64,000 nucleotides of DNA. Origin: Tupaia tana. Its lineage: Eukaryota > Chordata > Mammalia > Scandentia > Tupaiidae. The stretch spans positions 194,729,449 through 194,793,448 of the forward strand of contig JAKSZU010000006.1 in the NCBI GenBank assembly GCA_026018925.1. The letters run 5' to 3'. Made by a program: the position numbers and the translations under genes. Under the pieces are notes generated by a model. It had not been told where the DNA came from. It searched no databases and saw only the letters and a list, made by a program, of their open reading frames with translations. Below, piece by piece: positions 32,021 to 42,673 of the stretch (positions are counted from its first letter, which is position 1; the number at the start of each line of letters is the position of its first letter).

Positions 32021-32662
32021 ATTATTGATGTTAATTTAGAACACACACCTGCATGCCCACATGCACATATATGGGATAATTCATATGTGGAATTCTCTAC
32101 TACATCTGCAGGCTCTGTATCCCCTTTCCCTTTGGTAATATAGTTTTTTGAGTTGTAACAGACTTGTGTCCACCCACCTAAGACATTTCTTAGTCTGCTT
32201 TGCAGCCAGGTGAAGACTTGTTACTATGTTTAATATGTACATGTACAAGTGGTGCCCACGACTTCCAGTTAATCTGCTGAAGAAGATGGTGCTCTTCCCC
32301 TGGCCCTTCTTTTTTCCTTTCTCATATAGGAGAATGGCGACATGAAGGTTGTGAGCTTCTGCCTTACAGGTAAGGTCAGTGTTCATCATGTTGGTGGAGC
32401 ACGATAGAGGAACTGTGTCCCTAAACAGGCAGGTGCAACTGAGTGACCTTGCCAGCTGTGCACACCTCTGGACTACCTTGTGAAAGGAAAATACATATCA
32501 TATATAAGCCTCTGTTTTGGAATGTCTTGTATTACAGAAGCTTACTATGTAAATGTAACTGCATTGCATATGTAAATCTTTAAATATGTAAAAAAGATAT
32601 TATGTAACAGAAACTTTGCCTGTATGAAATATAACACATATATACTTTTCGATCATTAAAAT
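32021..32662. other. Unassigned non-coding DNA
   Basis: Nothing recognised. A 102-codon minus-strand frame at 32081-32389 has no identifiable domain. Confidence 0.4.
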
Positions 32663-32671
32663 AAGAGCTTT

Positions 32672-32934
32672 CTTTTTTTCTTTTTTTTTGGAGAGGTTTT
32701 TGTCATAGGGCGCGTGCGCTCGCCAGAAAGACAGAGACAGAGAGACAGAAAGCGAGAAATCACCCCCCATGGGGGGATAGCCACGCCGCAATCCCTTCTC
32801 CTCCATTCTCCTCTCGGGATCTTGGGCACGCACGCACATGCGCCCGGCGTGAGTTTAAGCCAGGTCTGGGCCTCAAACCGTGGTCGACTACATGCGAGTC
32901 CAGCGACATAGCCATTACGCTAAATGCTGGTCCC
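32672..32934 (-). mobile_element. tRNA-derived SINE, young full-length copy
   Basis: High CpG content ('gcgcgtgcgctcgccag', 'cgcccggcgtgag'), complete from poly(T) to 'aaatgctggtccc'. TSD: aagagcttt at 32663-32671 and 32935-32943. Confidence 0.95.
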
Positions 32935-33190
32935 AAGAGCTTTATTTCTTGATCTGCATCTCCACTTTACATTTTCATTCACAAACAAAATGGTTTTATA
33001 TGTCTTGCTAGGACAGAGAGAGAGAAATATCTGGTTTAATTTATATTTGCAGTGCAGGATCCAAGACTCTATCTTCATCCCTCGCTACTTGTTACAGCTA
33101 CTGTACAATATTTGTTATAATAGATATCAAGGCTGGTTTACCAAGTCAGAACTTATAGATAATGAAGTATACTGTAATATGGAAATACAC

Positions 33191-33218
33191 TTTTTTTTTT
33201 TTTTTTTTTTTTTTTTTT
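33191..33218. repeat. Homopolymer (T) run of 28
   Basis: A pure T run not attached to the SINE 60 bases downstream, whose own tail starts at 33278. Confidence 0.95.
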
Positions 33219-33277
33219 CACCTTAAGAGCAAAGGGAATTCTCAGGGAGATTTGTTGAAACTGCTGAAGCTAGAAAT

Positions 33278-33518
33278 GATTTTTTTTGCTGTTGTTTTGG
33301 CCATAGGGCATGTGCTGTTGCCAGAGAGAGACAAAGAGAGAGGGAAAGTGAAAAATCCCCTAGTGGGGATGGGTACGCCACAATTCCTTCTCCTCCACTC
33401 TTCTCCTACGATTCTGAGCACACACACATATGCCTGGCATGATTTTTAAGTCTCCAGGTCTGGGACTTGAACCACGTGGGAGTCTAGCACCTTAACAGTC
33501 ATGCCACCAGCTGGCCCA
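33278..33518 (-). mobile_element. tRNA-derived SINE, middle-aged
   Basis: 'gatttttttttgctgttgttttggccatagggcatgtgc', 'cgccacaattccttctcctccactcttctc', head ending 'gccaccagctggccc'. TSD: ctagaaat at 33270-33277 and 33519-33526. Confidence 0.92.
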
Positions 33519-33526
33519 CTAGAAAT

Positions 33527-34441
33527 ACATTTTATTTCTAGAATAAATTTTAATTTAGAAATTAAATAAAGATTTGGTAATTATATTCTACTGTGAATCA
33601 TATTTTTTCACTTTCCCTTCTTTTCTTTCACCTCTTTACAATGAATGTTGGTAGTTTACAATGCATTAGAATTACAGCAAAACCTGTAGAATATTATAAA
33701 GTCTGTGTTGCATATACCAGAGGTGATAAACCCACTTTAGCTCTAAATAATTAAAAACTCATGAAAGTTTTGAGTACTTGGCATTTATTTTAGAATCAAC
33801 TAATCAAAAAGATTTTTGACTGTAGAAAACATGTGGGAAATAATGTCGTTTAAATGTCCATTCCCAGCTGCAAATCATTTTGGGGCTCTTAGAAGAATAC
33901 TTGCCTTTTTTCTATAAATTTTCTCAAATGTTCTTTATTCTGCATATTTTTCCCTATTCTACTACGAGAAGGCTTACATTTATCTGAAAAGAAAAATATT
34001 CTGGTAACACTTGTTAGTTTTAAAATTGTGCAAATACAGCTTCTATCATTTTAAGTATACTGGGTATAAATATATACTATGAAGCAAATTATTTAACAGA
34101 TTTGTCTGGCTTTTCTTCAAATTATTTTGAACTACTATTATGTAAGAAATTAAAAAAAAATGGATTTTATTAGATTCCAGATGGCCTATATTTGTGTTTT
34201 CAATGGACAAACTAGAAGTAATGAATTAAAGATGGGAGCAATTGACCAGGTGACTAAGAACTATGGGATTCAAAACATAAGGGTAAATGCCGAGCAATAA
34301 AAATATCTGAGCCTACTGACATTTCTTTTTTTTTATTCATTTGCTTCAATCACAGACTTGCAATCAGTCTGTGGTCAATTGAAATGTAAATATATATTAT
34401 GATGTGTGTGTGTATATAGGGAATTACATCAAGAACTCAGA
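33527..34441. other. Unassigned AT-rich DNA
   Basis: Nothing recognised over 0.9 kb. Confidence 0.4.
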
Positions 34442-34560
34442 TTTATTGTTCACTTACTATGTTCCATTTATTTTTTTCTCATTGATTCCTTGTACAGCCC
34501 CCCAAAAATAGTACTTTTCAAACTGAGATCTGATATATTCATTTTGGGAAATTAAGAGGG
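34442..34560 (-). mobile_element. Possible MIR fragment, antisense
   Basis: 'tttattgttcacttactatgttcc' then 'tgattccttgtacagcccccc' loosely follow a reversed MIR. Weak. Confidence 0.4.
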
Positions 34561-34748
34561 CATTCTATAAGGCATTAATTAACATTTTTATACTGTGTGT
34601 TTCCTTGCTGATACTAAAAATTAATGTACATATATTCTACTTTATCTAGATACCTACATAATATTCAGGTATAATTTGTAATTTGTGTATAAGGCCATTA
34701 TTTACTTTAATTGTGTAGGTTAGTGAGTAAAGAACTATGGTCATGCAC

Positions 34749-34936
34749 TTTTTTTTTTTTTTTCTGTTTGCTGTAGGACACGTGCATTCACCAGAGAGAG
34801 ACACACACATGGGGTGGGGGGAGTTGGAAAAATCACTGCCCTCCCCCCCTTCAGCACGGCCATGCTGAAGTCCTTCTCCATTCACTTTTTGTGATTTGGG
34901 GCTTGTACACATGCCCAGTGCTTAAACACAGATCAT
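34749..34936 (-). mobile_element. tRNA-derived SINE, decayed and shortened
   Basis: Poly(T), 'ctgtttgctgtaggacacgtgcattcacc', 'cactgccctccccccttcagcacggccatgctgaagtccttctcc', 'gatttggggcttgtacacatgcccagtg'. The head is lost. Confidence 0.75.
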
Positions 34937-35780
34937 ATATTTGCAGTAATCAAAGGCCAGATCCCTTCAGAGACAACTGTACAGATAAGTTAACTTTAGT
35001 ATAAGAGGAAAAATGTATCAGCAGCATTGGGTCCTTACATGTGAAGTATAATAACATGTAAGAATCATGAAAGAATCAAATAAATACCTTTTCCATAGTG
35101 TCATGTCATTAGAGTGACTTATAAAAAGGAGAAATAGGGCAGAGTAAGGCAAATAATAACTACAGTGTGTCAGTTTTACTTAGGTTGGTCAATAGGTTTC
35201 TTAGAAATGGCAATTGCACAGAACCCAGATGGGTTTACAGACTGTCTGGGGAAAGAGATTTTCTGAGCGAAGAGAGCAGCACATGCACAGGCCCTAAGAG
35301 AGTAGCACACTTGAGGTGTCCAAGGAACAAGAGGAAGTACAGATACAGCAGAGCAAACTAGGGAGGCAGGTGGAAGAAGTGGACAGGAAATTGTGCTTCG
35401 TTCTGTGCAATCGTTGGTCCTGAGAGGTGACTGGTGCTGAAATCCAACCTGCATCCCACTAACCAAGCCGTTGTTTTTGGAACAGCTCTAGGTCAACCAG
35501 GAAAAAAAAGATACCTTTTTCTTCACACAGAAGCATTTTCTGCTTCTAGCCCAATAGAAGCGCTTTTTTAAAAATTGGGCTAGCAGAGGGTGCTCCTTGT
35601 TAATTGCACAAAAGTGCCACGTGGACTACGGAGGCAGTGAGGAAAGGAGAGGCAGGCAAAGAGTATAGCCATTAGACCTAGGAAAAGACACAGCCTTCAA
35701 GAAGCCTAGAAATGATTGCATCTGTATATATTTATTAAAGAATTAAAATTCACATAAGCAGTAAGAGTGCCTAAAGCAAT
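34937..35780. other. Mostly unassigned; probable antisense L2 piece
   Basis: At 35260-35400 'gcagcacatgcacaggccctaagagagtagcacacttgaggtgtccaaggaac' resembles the reversed L2 3' region. Inverted short arms occur near 35540-35585 ('ctagcccaatagaagcgc' and 'aattgggctagcag'). No gene is called. Confidence 0.4.
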
Positions 35781-35915
35781 TGGTTAGTGTCAGTCAGAAC
35801 TAGGCTGAGATTCTTGGCTTTTTCATGTGCAAGTTAGTGTGACCATGGCATTGAGGCATCTCTCTCTGTGTTTTCTTCTTGATGCAATGAGAATATTAAT
35901 ACCTTCTTCAAGTGT
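35780..35915 (+). mobile_element. MIR fragment
   Basis: 'gctgagattcttggctttttcatgtgc', 'gtgtgaccatggcattgaggcatctctctc', 'atgcaatgagaatattaatacc' follow the MIR core order. Confidence 0.5.
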
Positions 35916-35919
35916 CAAC

Positions 35920-36453
35920 AAACATTTATTTATTTAATTTGTAAGGTTTCTTTCTTTGTCCCAGGAGCAAGAAAATCAGAGGGACATGGGACCAGTCGAC
36001 AGTGTAATGGTTGTGTCACTGGACTCCCACATAGTTGACCATGGTTCCAGTTCTGGATTAGGTTGCTTAAAACTCATGCTGGGTGCATTGCATGTGTGCC
36101 CAAGATCCTGAGAGGAGAATGAAGGAGAAGGGATTGTGGCATGGCCAACCCCCCTGGGGGGGGGGAGATATTTCACTTTCTGTCTTTCTGTGTCTCTGGC
36201 AAGCATGCATGTGCCCTATAGCAAAAATTCCTCTTAAAAAAAAAAAAAAAGAAAAACAGAGAGACAGAGGAAGAGAGGTGCCCCCAACAAGGTCCTCATG
36301 CCACAATCTACCCCTAACCTCAGCCAGCCCTAGATCATGGGCACACATGGACCCAACATATCCAGTGAAGTGTCTGGTTACAAACCCGGAACCTCCCCAT
36401 GTTGACCAGCCTTGCAGAGCACTGCACTACATCACTGTGTCACCATTTGGCCT
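35920..36453 (-). mobile_element. Second-type SINE split by a younger SINE
   Basis: The left piece, 35920-35986 ('tttatttatttaatttgtaagg' to 'aatcagagggaca'), continues at 36251 ('gaaaaacagagagacagagg') to the head ending 'tgtcaccatttggcctcc'. The body contains 'cccccaacaaggtcctcatgccacaatc' and 'cctagatcatgggcacacatgg'. Same subfamily as 14475 and 19929. Confidence 0.7.
35987..36250 (+). mobile_element. tRNA-derived SINE nested in an older SINE
   Basis: GGGACCAGTCGACAGTG head, 'cccaagatcctgagaggagaatgaagg', a G-run of nine at 36161-36169, CT-rich part, 'CCCTATAGCAAAAATTCC' and an A tail. TSD: gaaaatcagagggaca at 35971-35986 and gaaaaacagagagaca at 36251-36266. Confidence 0.92.
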
Positions 36454-36499
36454 CCAAAGACAAATATTTATGGAGAGACTTCTCAAGATCAGGCATTGT

Positions 36500-36870
36500 T
36501 TTTGGTCCTAGAAATGAAAATTCTCTATCCTTTTAGACCTTCCATTTCAGAGTAAAGAGAAAGACAAAGAGAAAGGCAATAAAGAAACAGAAACTATGGA
36601 ATAAGTAGCAATAATCCATATGAAGAAAAATAAAGACTGCTGGGATAGGCACGAGTATTGCATGAAGGATTATCAGGCATGTACTAGGTATAAAAGTGGC
36701 ATTTACACAGAGGTCTGGGTCTAGGAGAGCTGCAAGCATATTAATGACAGATGCAAAGGCCTTGAGGCAGGAGTCTGCTAATGTTTGGGAAGAGCAAAAA
36801 AGCTACTGTGGCTTTGATTGGTTGCTTCCTGTCAGGAAGGGGAAAGAACAATAGAGCAGGGGTGTGGTCC
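36500..36870 (-). mobile_element. L2 LINE 3' region, antisense
   Basis: 'cagatgcaaaggccttgaggcaggagtctgctaatgtttgggaagagcaaaaaagctactgtggc' (36748 on) is the reversed L2 segment read as CTGCCTCAGGGCCTTTGCAC in its own direction. Upstream parts are diverged. Confidence 0.6.
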
Positions 36871-38135
36871 AGATAGGACAAGCAATAAAGAAATCTTTAC
36901 CTCGAACAATCTGCACTGGAAAGCAAGGCTGTCCATCACAAGAATGATTGATTTGTGGATGATTTTACTGTTGACTTTGTTTCTAATAATTTTCTTTCAG
37001 ATCAGTCAGTCAGCTCATGGAGGCTTTAATTTCCACAGCCTATGTTCCTGGGAGGGCAGGTTAAATAATTGGCGTTCACATTGCTACCTTAGAAAGTCAT
37101 CTTTTCTTCACTTTAGCAGAGGATTAAGTGGATATAAATTTATGAGTTTCTACTTGCTTGTGCCTTCTTGAGAATAGGAATTCATTAATCTCTAGGTAAA
37201 TGTGATACCATCATGATATGCACATTTTTAACGCTGAGAATTAAAAGCAGGCTCTGTAAAGCGTTTTCCTAGGTGTGCGCCTTGATTGTAGGTTGCTTAC
37301 GCATTGTTTAAAAACGGAATTAGTAGAAATGTTAAAAGGCAGTGCTGTTCCCTGAGTGTGAGCCCGTGTCTCAATTTCCTTCTCACAACTTTATCCACTT
37401 TGGTTGTTTTTGAGAAGTATGTTGACCTCTGTAAATTATGATGTATCTGAACTTTAAAAACTATCACCTTAAACAGTTACAGAAAATAACAAAATTAAAG
37501 GCAATTTGTCATTCTCCAAAAATGTGTGCCCCATTACCTCCTAATGAATTTGGGAATGAAGCTTTCTTTCTGCTTCTAGTGGCTCTTAATCATTGTCACA
37601 TTTTTTTTTTTTAATAGTCTCCTTCAGAGGACTTCGGTATTATCTGAATCTCTCACGTAGGAACATAAACAAACCCATTATGTCCTGAAGTCATGGGGGA
37701 CTTCTGAGGAAATCACTCCAAATTATATCCATTTTTATAGAATAATTAGGGTTACTTTGGATCATTACATAGATAGCAAAACAGTTACACATATCCAAAT
37801 CCACAGAATGCTCTAATTGTGTGTGTGGAATAATGATTCTAGCAATCCACTTGCATCCTGTCTATTTTGTCTCACATCCCCCCTCCAACCTGACCATTAC
37901 TGGGCATGGGGGATGGGGAGAAAGACTAGCAGGCTGTGAAGGGAGGAAGAACTGTTCAATAACCTAAATTTTTGGCTCCTGATACACTTTTTCCTCGTTA
38001 GTCGAGTGAACTCTACTATAGAAAGTGCTGTGAAGGGATGTAATTAATAGAAATTAATTGTAATTAAAGTTACACAATCAATTCCTTTAAAATAGAGGGG
38101 CTATCCTTGGTGGGACTGGTCTAGTCTGATGAATT
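36871..38135. other. Unassigned non-coding DNA
   Basis: Nothing recognised over 1.2 kb. A 117-codon frame at 36818-37171 has no known domain. Confidence 0.4.
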
Positions 38136-38378
38136 TATTTATTTAGTTTTTATGAGAGAGAGAGAGAAAGTATGAGATGGAGAGATATAGAGACACAGGT
38201 ATTTTTGACAGGATCTTGCCATATGCACCCTCTGCTCCAGTCCCAGTTAGCTAGGAACACAGGTGCACACTGCCTAGCATGCCCTGTGTAGGCTGGGCTG
38301 GGAAATGAGTGCAGGATTTTGAGGCAGCCTCAACCATTGCTCAGAAACATCCTCCTGCTTGTACTATCATATCCGGAC
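38136..38378 (-). mobile_element. 7SL-derived SINE, perhaps with tRNA head, antisense
   Basis: 'tttttgacaggatcttgccatatgcacc' (38203 on), 'ctccagtcccagttagctaggaacacaggtgcacactgcctagcatgcc' are the reverse of a 7SL/Alu-type monomer. A T-rich then AG-rich stretch to its left is the reversed tail. The 38285-38378 part may be the reversed tRNA head, though box B is not clear. Confidence 0.6.
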
Positions 38379-38390
38379 CTTAGGAGAACT

Positions 38391-38680
38391 TTTTTTCTTT
38401 TTTTTTCTTTTCTCTTTTTAATTTGCCAGAAGACATATGTGCTCCTGGAAAAAAAAAAAAAAAAAAAAAAATATGTGGAGAGGGAAAGCAAGAAAGCACC
38501 TCCCAGGGGGCATGGTCGCAGTGTAATCCTTTCTTCTCCATCTCCCCCTTCTCTGGGGACTGTGGGCACACACACATGCACTTGGTGAGTTTCTTGAGCT
38601 GCTGGGTTCAGGACTGGAATCATGAAGAGGGCCATATGCGATTCAGCTGCCTTAAGCACCAGGTCACAAGCAGGCCCTGA
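38391..38680 (-). mobile_element. tRNA-derived SINE with an internal A24 run
   Basis: Reversed tail 'ttttttttcttttctctttttaatttgccagaag', then after 'gtgctcctgg' a run of about 24 A at 38449-38470, then 'tatgtggagagggaaagc', 'gcagtgtaatcctttcttctcc', 'tgtgggcacacacacatgcac' and the head ending 'gtcacaagcaggccc'. Confidence 0.8.
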
Positions 38681-38732
38681 CTGAGCTTTTGAAAGGGATG
38701 TGATACTTCTCATCCAAGGACATTTGATATTT

Positions 38733-38992
38733 GGGGCCAGTGGTTTGCATAGTGGTTAAGGTGCTGGACTCCCACATGGCTGATCACTGTTGGAGTCCTG
38801 GATCCAATGACTTGAAAAATCACAAGAGGCACATGTACATGCCTGCCCAAAATCCCAAGAGTAGAATAGAGGAGAGGGGACCATGGCATGGCCATCCCCC
38901 CTGAGGGGTGATTTCTCACTTTCTCTCTCACTGTCTCTCCCTGGTGAGTGCATGCACTCTGCAGCAAAACCAAACCAAAACAAAACAAGACA
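38733..38992 (+). mobile_element. tRNA-derived SINE, middle-aged
   Basis: GGGGCCAGTGGTTTGCATAGTGG head, 'gttggagtcctgg' at box B, 'cccaaaatcccaagagtagaatagagg', 'tccccc ctgaggggtgatttctc', end 'gcactctgcagcaaaacc' and an AAAC-rich tail. A short TSD (gacatttga / gacattaga) is possible. Confidence 0.88.
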
Positions 38993-39033
38993 TTAGAGCT
39001 TTAACAGGGATTAATACACAGGAGATTTTCTCC

Positions 39034-39537
39034 TGATGGTTTTGAAGATAAAAGGTGCCACTTGGCCAAGGATAAAAGGAGCTGAGACTTGTCCCCAGGT
39101 GACCACCAACAAGACGACAGAAATCTCAGTCTTCACTGTCCCGACCCGCAGTACAGTCAAACAGGTTTCCTGGGGGAGGGAGTGAGAGAAGTGACAAACA
39201 CACGCACACACACAGAGTGGAGATAATACGAGGTGCTGATTAAGTCTTCGAGTCTTCCTTATTGAGGAAGAATGTCCAGTTATATACAGGCTGGTGGGCA
39301 TTGATTGGTTGCCCGAAATGCAAATGAGATAGAACAGTATGAGCCAGTCATTGATGTGGGTGGATCTTTCCCATTGCCTAGAAACCCAACCACCCCACGG
39401 GGAGAACAGTTGGTCATATGATTTCTGAGAAACAGTTTGCTCAGTGAGGAAGTGAAACCTAATGGTTTCCAAGATGGTGGATAGCTCTTAAGATGGCAGA
39501 CAGCTCAAGATGGCTTCCATATGCAATGCCCTCCACA
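39034..39537 (-). mobile_element. Endogenous retrovirus solo LTR, antisense (boundaries approximate)
   Basis: Reading the minus strand from about 39537: TGTGGAGGGCATTGC, three YY1-like CCATCTT motifs within about 60 bases, an octamer (ATTTGCAT) and CCAAT box near 39305-39325, a TATA-like 'ctgtatataactgg' near 39280-39293, an AATAAG near 39255 and a T/G-rich, then 'ggtcgggacagtgaagac' downstream part. This is the promoter-to-R/U5 layout of an LTR. I see no gag, pol or env. The family is not known to me; an ERV1-type is likely. Confidence 0.65.
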
Positions 39538-39548
39538 CTTCATGCTTG

Positions 39549-39750
39549 GGAAAATGAATTCTGCCAATAGCCAATGAACTTAAAAGGCAACCCTGAGCAT
39601 CAGATAAAGTAGAAGTCCTGCCAGTTCCTTAATCTCAGTCTTCTGGTCAGACACCTCTGATCTACAGAACTGTAAGGCACTAAATGTGTGTGGCTGTAAG
39701 CCACTCTTTGTGGTGAGCTGATGTATAGCCACAGAAAACTAACACACTAG
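39549..39750 (+). mobile_element. MLT1 LTR 3' fragment
   Basis: 'gccaatgaacttaaaaggcaaccctgagc', 'gacacctctgatctacagaactgtaaggcactaaatgtgtg', 'taagccactctttgtgg', 'acagaaaactaacac' follow the 3' half of an MLT1 (MaLR) LTR. The neighbouring ERV LTR may have removed or displaced its 5' half. Confidence 0.7.
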
Positions 39751-39844
39751 CCTATAAATGCACCTTATGGATTCTAGCACCATCTTGTTATTGCCCTCTG
39801 CACAGAGGTTTGGAATTCTTTTGAATTCTAGATACCAATAGTAG

Positions 39845-40093
39845 GGCTGGTCCTATAGCCTCATGGTTAAGGCAGCCAGATACCACATGGCCAACTGCAG
39901 TTCAAATCCTGGCCCCAGTGCCTTGAAAAACAGCAGGCTTGTGTGCGTGTCCAAAAATTCTGAGAGAGTAGCGAAATGGAGGAGAAAGGATTGTGATATG
40001 ACCATGTGCCATGTGGGTAGTGCTTTCTTCCTCTCTCAGCACCTTTATTCCTCTCTCAGCACCTTTATTCTCTGGCAATTAAAGAAAAAAAAT
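39845..40093 (+). mobile_element. tRNA-headed SINE, older subfamily, with internal duplication
   Basis: 'GGCTGGTCCTATAGCCTCATGG' head, 'agttcaaatcctggcccc' at box B, 'cttgaaaaacagcaggcttgtgtgcg', end 'tctggcaattaaag'. The block 'ttcctctctcagcacctttat' is present twice in tandem at 40028-40069. Matches the 16851 and 47994 subfamily. Confidence 0.8.
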
Positions 40094-40220
40094 ACTAGTA
40101 ATAACCAAGCAGTGCCCTCTTGTGCCAGAAAATGTTAACTCTGTTCTCTGGGCCCATGGCAGACACCCTCACCAATGGCAGGTATGGACTGCCATTACAG
40201 AAAAATGAGTCATTTCTCTC

Positions 40221-40251
<31 letters not shown>

Positions 40252-41025
40252 TTTTTTTTTTTTAAGAATAACACATGTTTGAAGCTGAGTAAGATTATCA
40301 GCTTGTCTCCTGCTGCTAAAATTCCAGAAATCCAACAGCCTGCTTATTTTTATTCCATTTCTATTCCATTGATTCCAAACCGAAAGTGATTTTGGTAGTA
40401 TTCTATTCCCAACAACCTTGTCACTCTTTCATATATGCAAGGGGACCCACACCATTAGACAAGAGGCTTCTTCACAGATCTTTCTTGGCTAATCTCATTT
40501 ATGTTCTCGCATTTTGCTCAGTTGGTTTATTGGCTCCAATCAACCTAATTGTATTCACCCAAATGAGAGTCACAGACCTATCTCTAGCAGTACATCAGGC
40601 ACACCCTTGGCCCTATTTCTGGAGCATGCCTTAGCATCCTTTGCAACCTGTACAGTGAGAATACTCCACGTTATCAAATGCTGATTTCCTTGTACTTACA
40701 AGTTTCTTCTTGATTTATCATTTTCCTCTTGCAGTTAATTATAAGCAGTAAGGCTGTGCCTTCGATTCTTGGTTGGACATTTCCTCAGCTCAATATCCAA
40801 GTCATTGCTCACTAGTTCTGCTTCCGCCATGATGGCAGAACACAATTCAGCCTAGATGCTGGCATTTCATAACAAAGATCACCTTTCCTCTAGTTTTCAA
40901 CTGGTTTCTCCTTTACTTTAAGATCTCAGCAGAAACACCTTTACTGCTCACGTTGCTATTAACTGTTCATGACTATATGAATATTCTTTAACATAAAAGC
41001 TTTTGCTACATGTTTCTCACCTCAT
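40094..41025. other. Unassigned DNA with a (CT)n tract
   Basis: (CT)n followed by T13 lies at 40214-40263. The frames at 40120-40389 and 40386-40634 are not recognisable proteins. No repeat is identified. Confidence 0.4.
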
Positions 41026-41338
41026 TTTTTTTTTTTTTTTTTTTTTTTTAGGTTTCTGCCATAGGGTTTGTTTGTTTTTCCTAGGTTTTTACCATAGGGC
41101 CCATGTACTCACTGGAGTGAAACAGAAAGAGATAGAGAGGTGGAAAGTGACTTCTTATCATCTCCCCAGGGGGGTTGACCACACCACAATATTTTCTCTT
41201 CCATTCTCTTTTTGGGATTTGGAGCATACATGCACATGCACCTGACATGAATTTGCAAGCCACCAGGCCTGGGACTTGACCTGTGCTATTGGTCATGTGA
41301 GATCCAGCGCCTTAATCTCCACACCACTTGCTGGCCTG
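41026..41338 (-). mobile_element. tRNA-derived SINE with duplicated 3' end
   Basis: After a T run, the reversed 3' end occurs twice: 'aggtttctgccatagggtttg' (41052) and 'aggtttttaccatagggcccatg' (41083). The rest is a normal middle-aged copy ending 'caccacttgctggcc'. Confidence 0.87.
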
Positions 41339-41480
41339 ACAATGTAGTTATTATTATTATTATTTTTTAAATAATGTGCCTAAGAATTCTTCTAGCTTCT
41401 GCCTATTACCATATTCCAAAGCCACTTCTATATTTTGAAGTACTCATTACAGGAGCTTCCCACTTCCTATTACCAAAATC

Positions 41481-41834
41481 TGTATTAATATCCTACTGTT
41501 AAAAACAATGATCGCAAGGTAGTTTAAAATGCTCCTTCCCATGTCTCAAGGAAAGATTTCTTTTTTCATCAAACTTCTGGTGGTTTTCAGGCATTCCTTG
41601 GTTTGGACAGCATAATTCCTATCTCTGCCTCTATGTTCACATGGACTTCTTCCTGTTGGATCTGGATCATCTTGTCTTAGAATAACACTAGTGATTAGAT
41701 TTGAGAACTACCCTAAACCAATGTAATATTATCTTGAGATTCTTAACTACTTTTGCAAATATCCAATTTCCAAATCACAAATATAGGCACCAAATTTGGA
41801 TAAACTTTTGAGGAGATACAATTCAGCCCACTAA
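41481..41834 (-). mobile_element. MLT1 LTR, antisense
   Basis: 'ttctggtggttttcaggcattccttgg', 'ctctgcctctatgttcacatgg', 'cttgagattcttaactacttttgcaaatatccaatttccaaatcaca', 'aattcagcccacta' are reversed MLT1 LTR landmarks in order. Confidence 0.75.
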
Positions 41835-42063
41835 AGACCCCCAAGAAAAACCCTGCCCACTCCTGCTAATGTAAACTTTTCTGGGTCCCAGCACCCACAG
41901 GTGTTTCACACATTGTTGCTGAGAGAATTAAATACACCTGTGTGACCTCCACTCAGAACCCTTGGAAACTTGTATCTGGTTTCCCTGGATTTTTTTTTGC
42001 AGATTTTAATCTGTATTGTTTCACCTTAAGACACTATAACCATGAATATAACTCCTTTTCTTT

Positions 42064-42336
42064 CTTTTTTTTTTTTTTTTTGAGAGGTTTTTCGCTATAG
42101 GGCGCGTGCGCTCGCCAGACAGACAGAGAGAGACATAGAGACAGAAAGCGAGAAATCACCCCCCAGGGGGGATGGTCATGCCGCAATCCCTTCTCCTCCA
42201 TTCTCCTCTCAGGATCTTGGGCATGCACGCACACGTGCCCGGCGTGAGTTTTTTAAGCCACCGGGTCCAGGACGCGAACCATGGTGGACTATGTGGGAGT
42301 CCAGTGACATAGCCATTACGCTAACTGCTGGTTCCC
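42064..42336 (-). mobile_element. tRNA-derived SINE, very young
   Basis: Complete, CpG-rich ('gcgcgtgcgctcgccag', 'cccggcgtgag', 'ggacgcgaacc') and flanked by a perfect 17-bp TSD: tataactccttttcttt at 42047-42063 and 42337-42353. Its head ends GGTTCCC, a variant shared with 54551, 55164 and 55471. Confidence 0.97.
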
Positions 42337-42414
42337 TATAACTCCTTTTCTTTACCTTGTGAGTTCTTCTAACGAATAATGGTGTGTGAGTAGCCTTGGG
42401 AACACCTGCACACT

Positions 42415-42673
42415 CTTTTTTTCTGGGAATGGGTGTGTTTGCCATAGGGTGCATGTGCTCACAGTAGAGAGACAGAGAGAGGGCAAATGAGAAGTCACTC
42501 CCTAGTCAGGATGGCAACATTACAATCCTTTCTTTTCCATTCTCCTCTTGGGACTTTGGGTACAGATGCACATATGCCTGGCATAATTCTCAAGTCGCTG
42601 GGTCCAGATCTTGAATTGCAGTCAGCCATGTGGGAGTCCAGCACCTTCTCCACCATGCTACCTGCTGTCCTCT
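42415..42673 (-). mobile_element. tRNA-derived SINE, middle-aged
   Basis: 'gtgtttgccatagggtgcatgtgctcacag', 'attacaatcctttcttttccattctcctc', 'gggtacagatgcacatatgcctgg', head ending 'gctacctgctgtcc'. Confidence 0.87.

Noticed and set aside
31315..33518. Regularly spaced similar sequences resembling a CRISPR-like or tandem array
   Set aside because: They are independent SINE insertions, two of them with their own TSDs, varying in age and spacing, in a mammalian genome.
39034..39537. A provirus with coding potential next to the LTR
   Set aside because: The sequence on either side is an MLT1 fragment and a SINE; no gag, pol or env-like frame is present, so it is a solo LTR.
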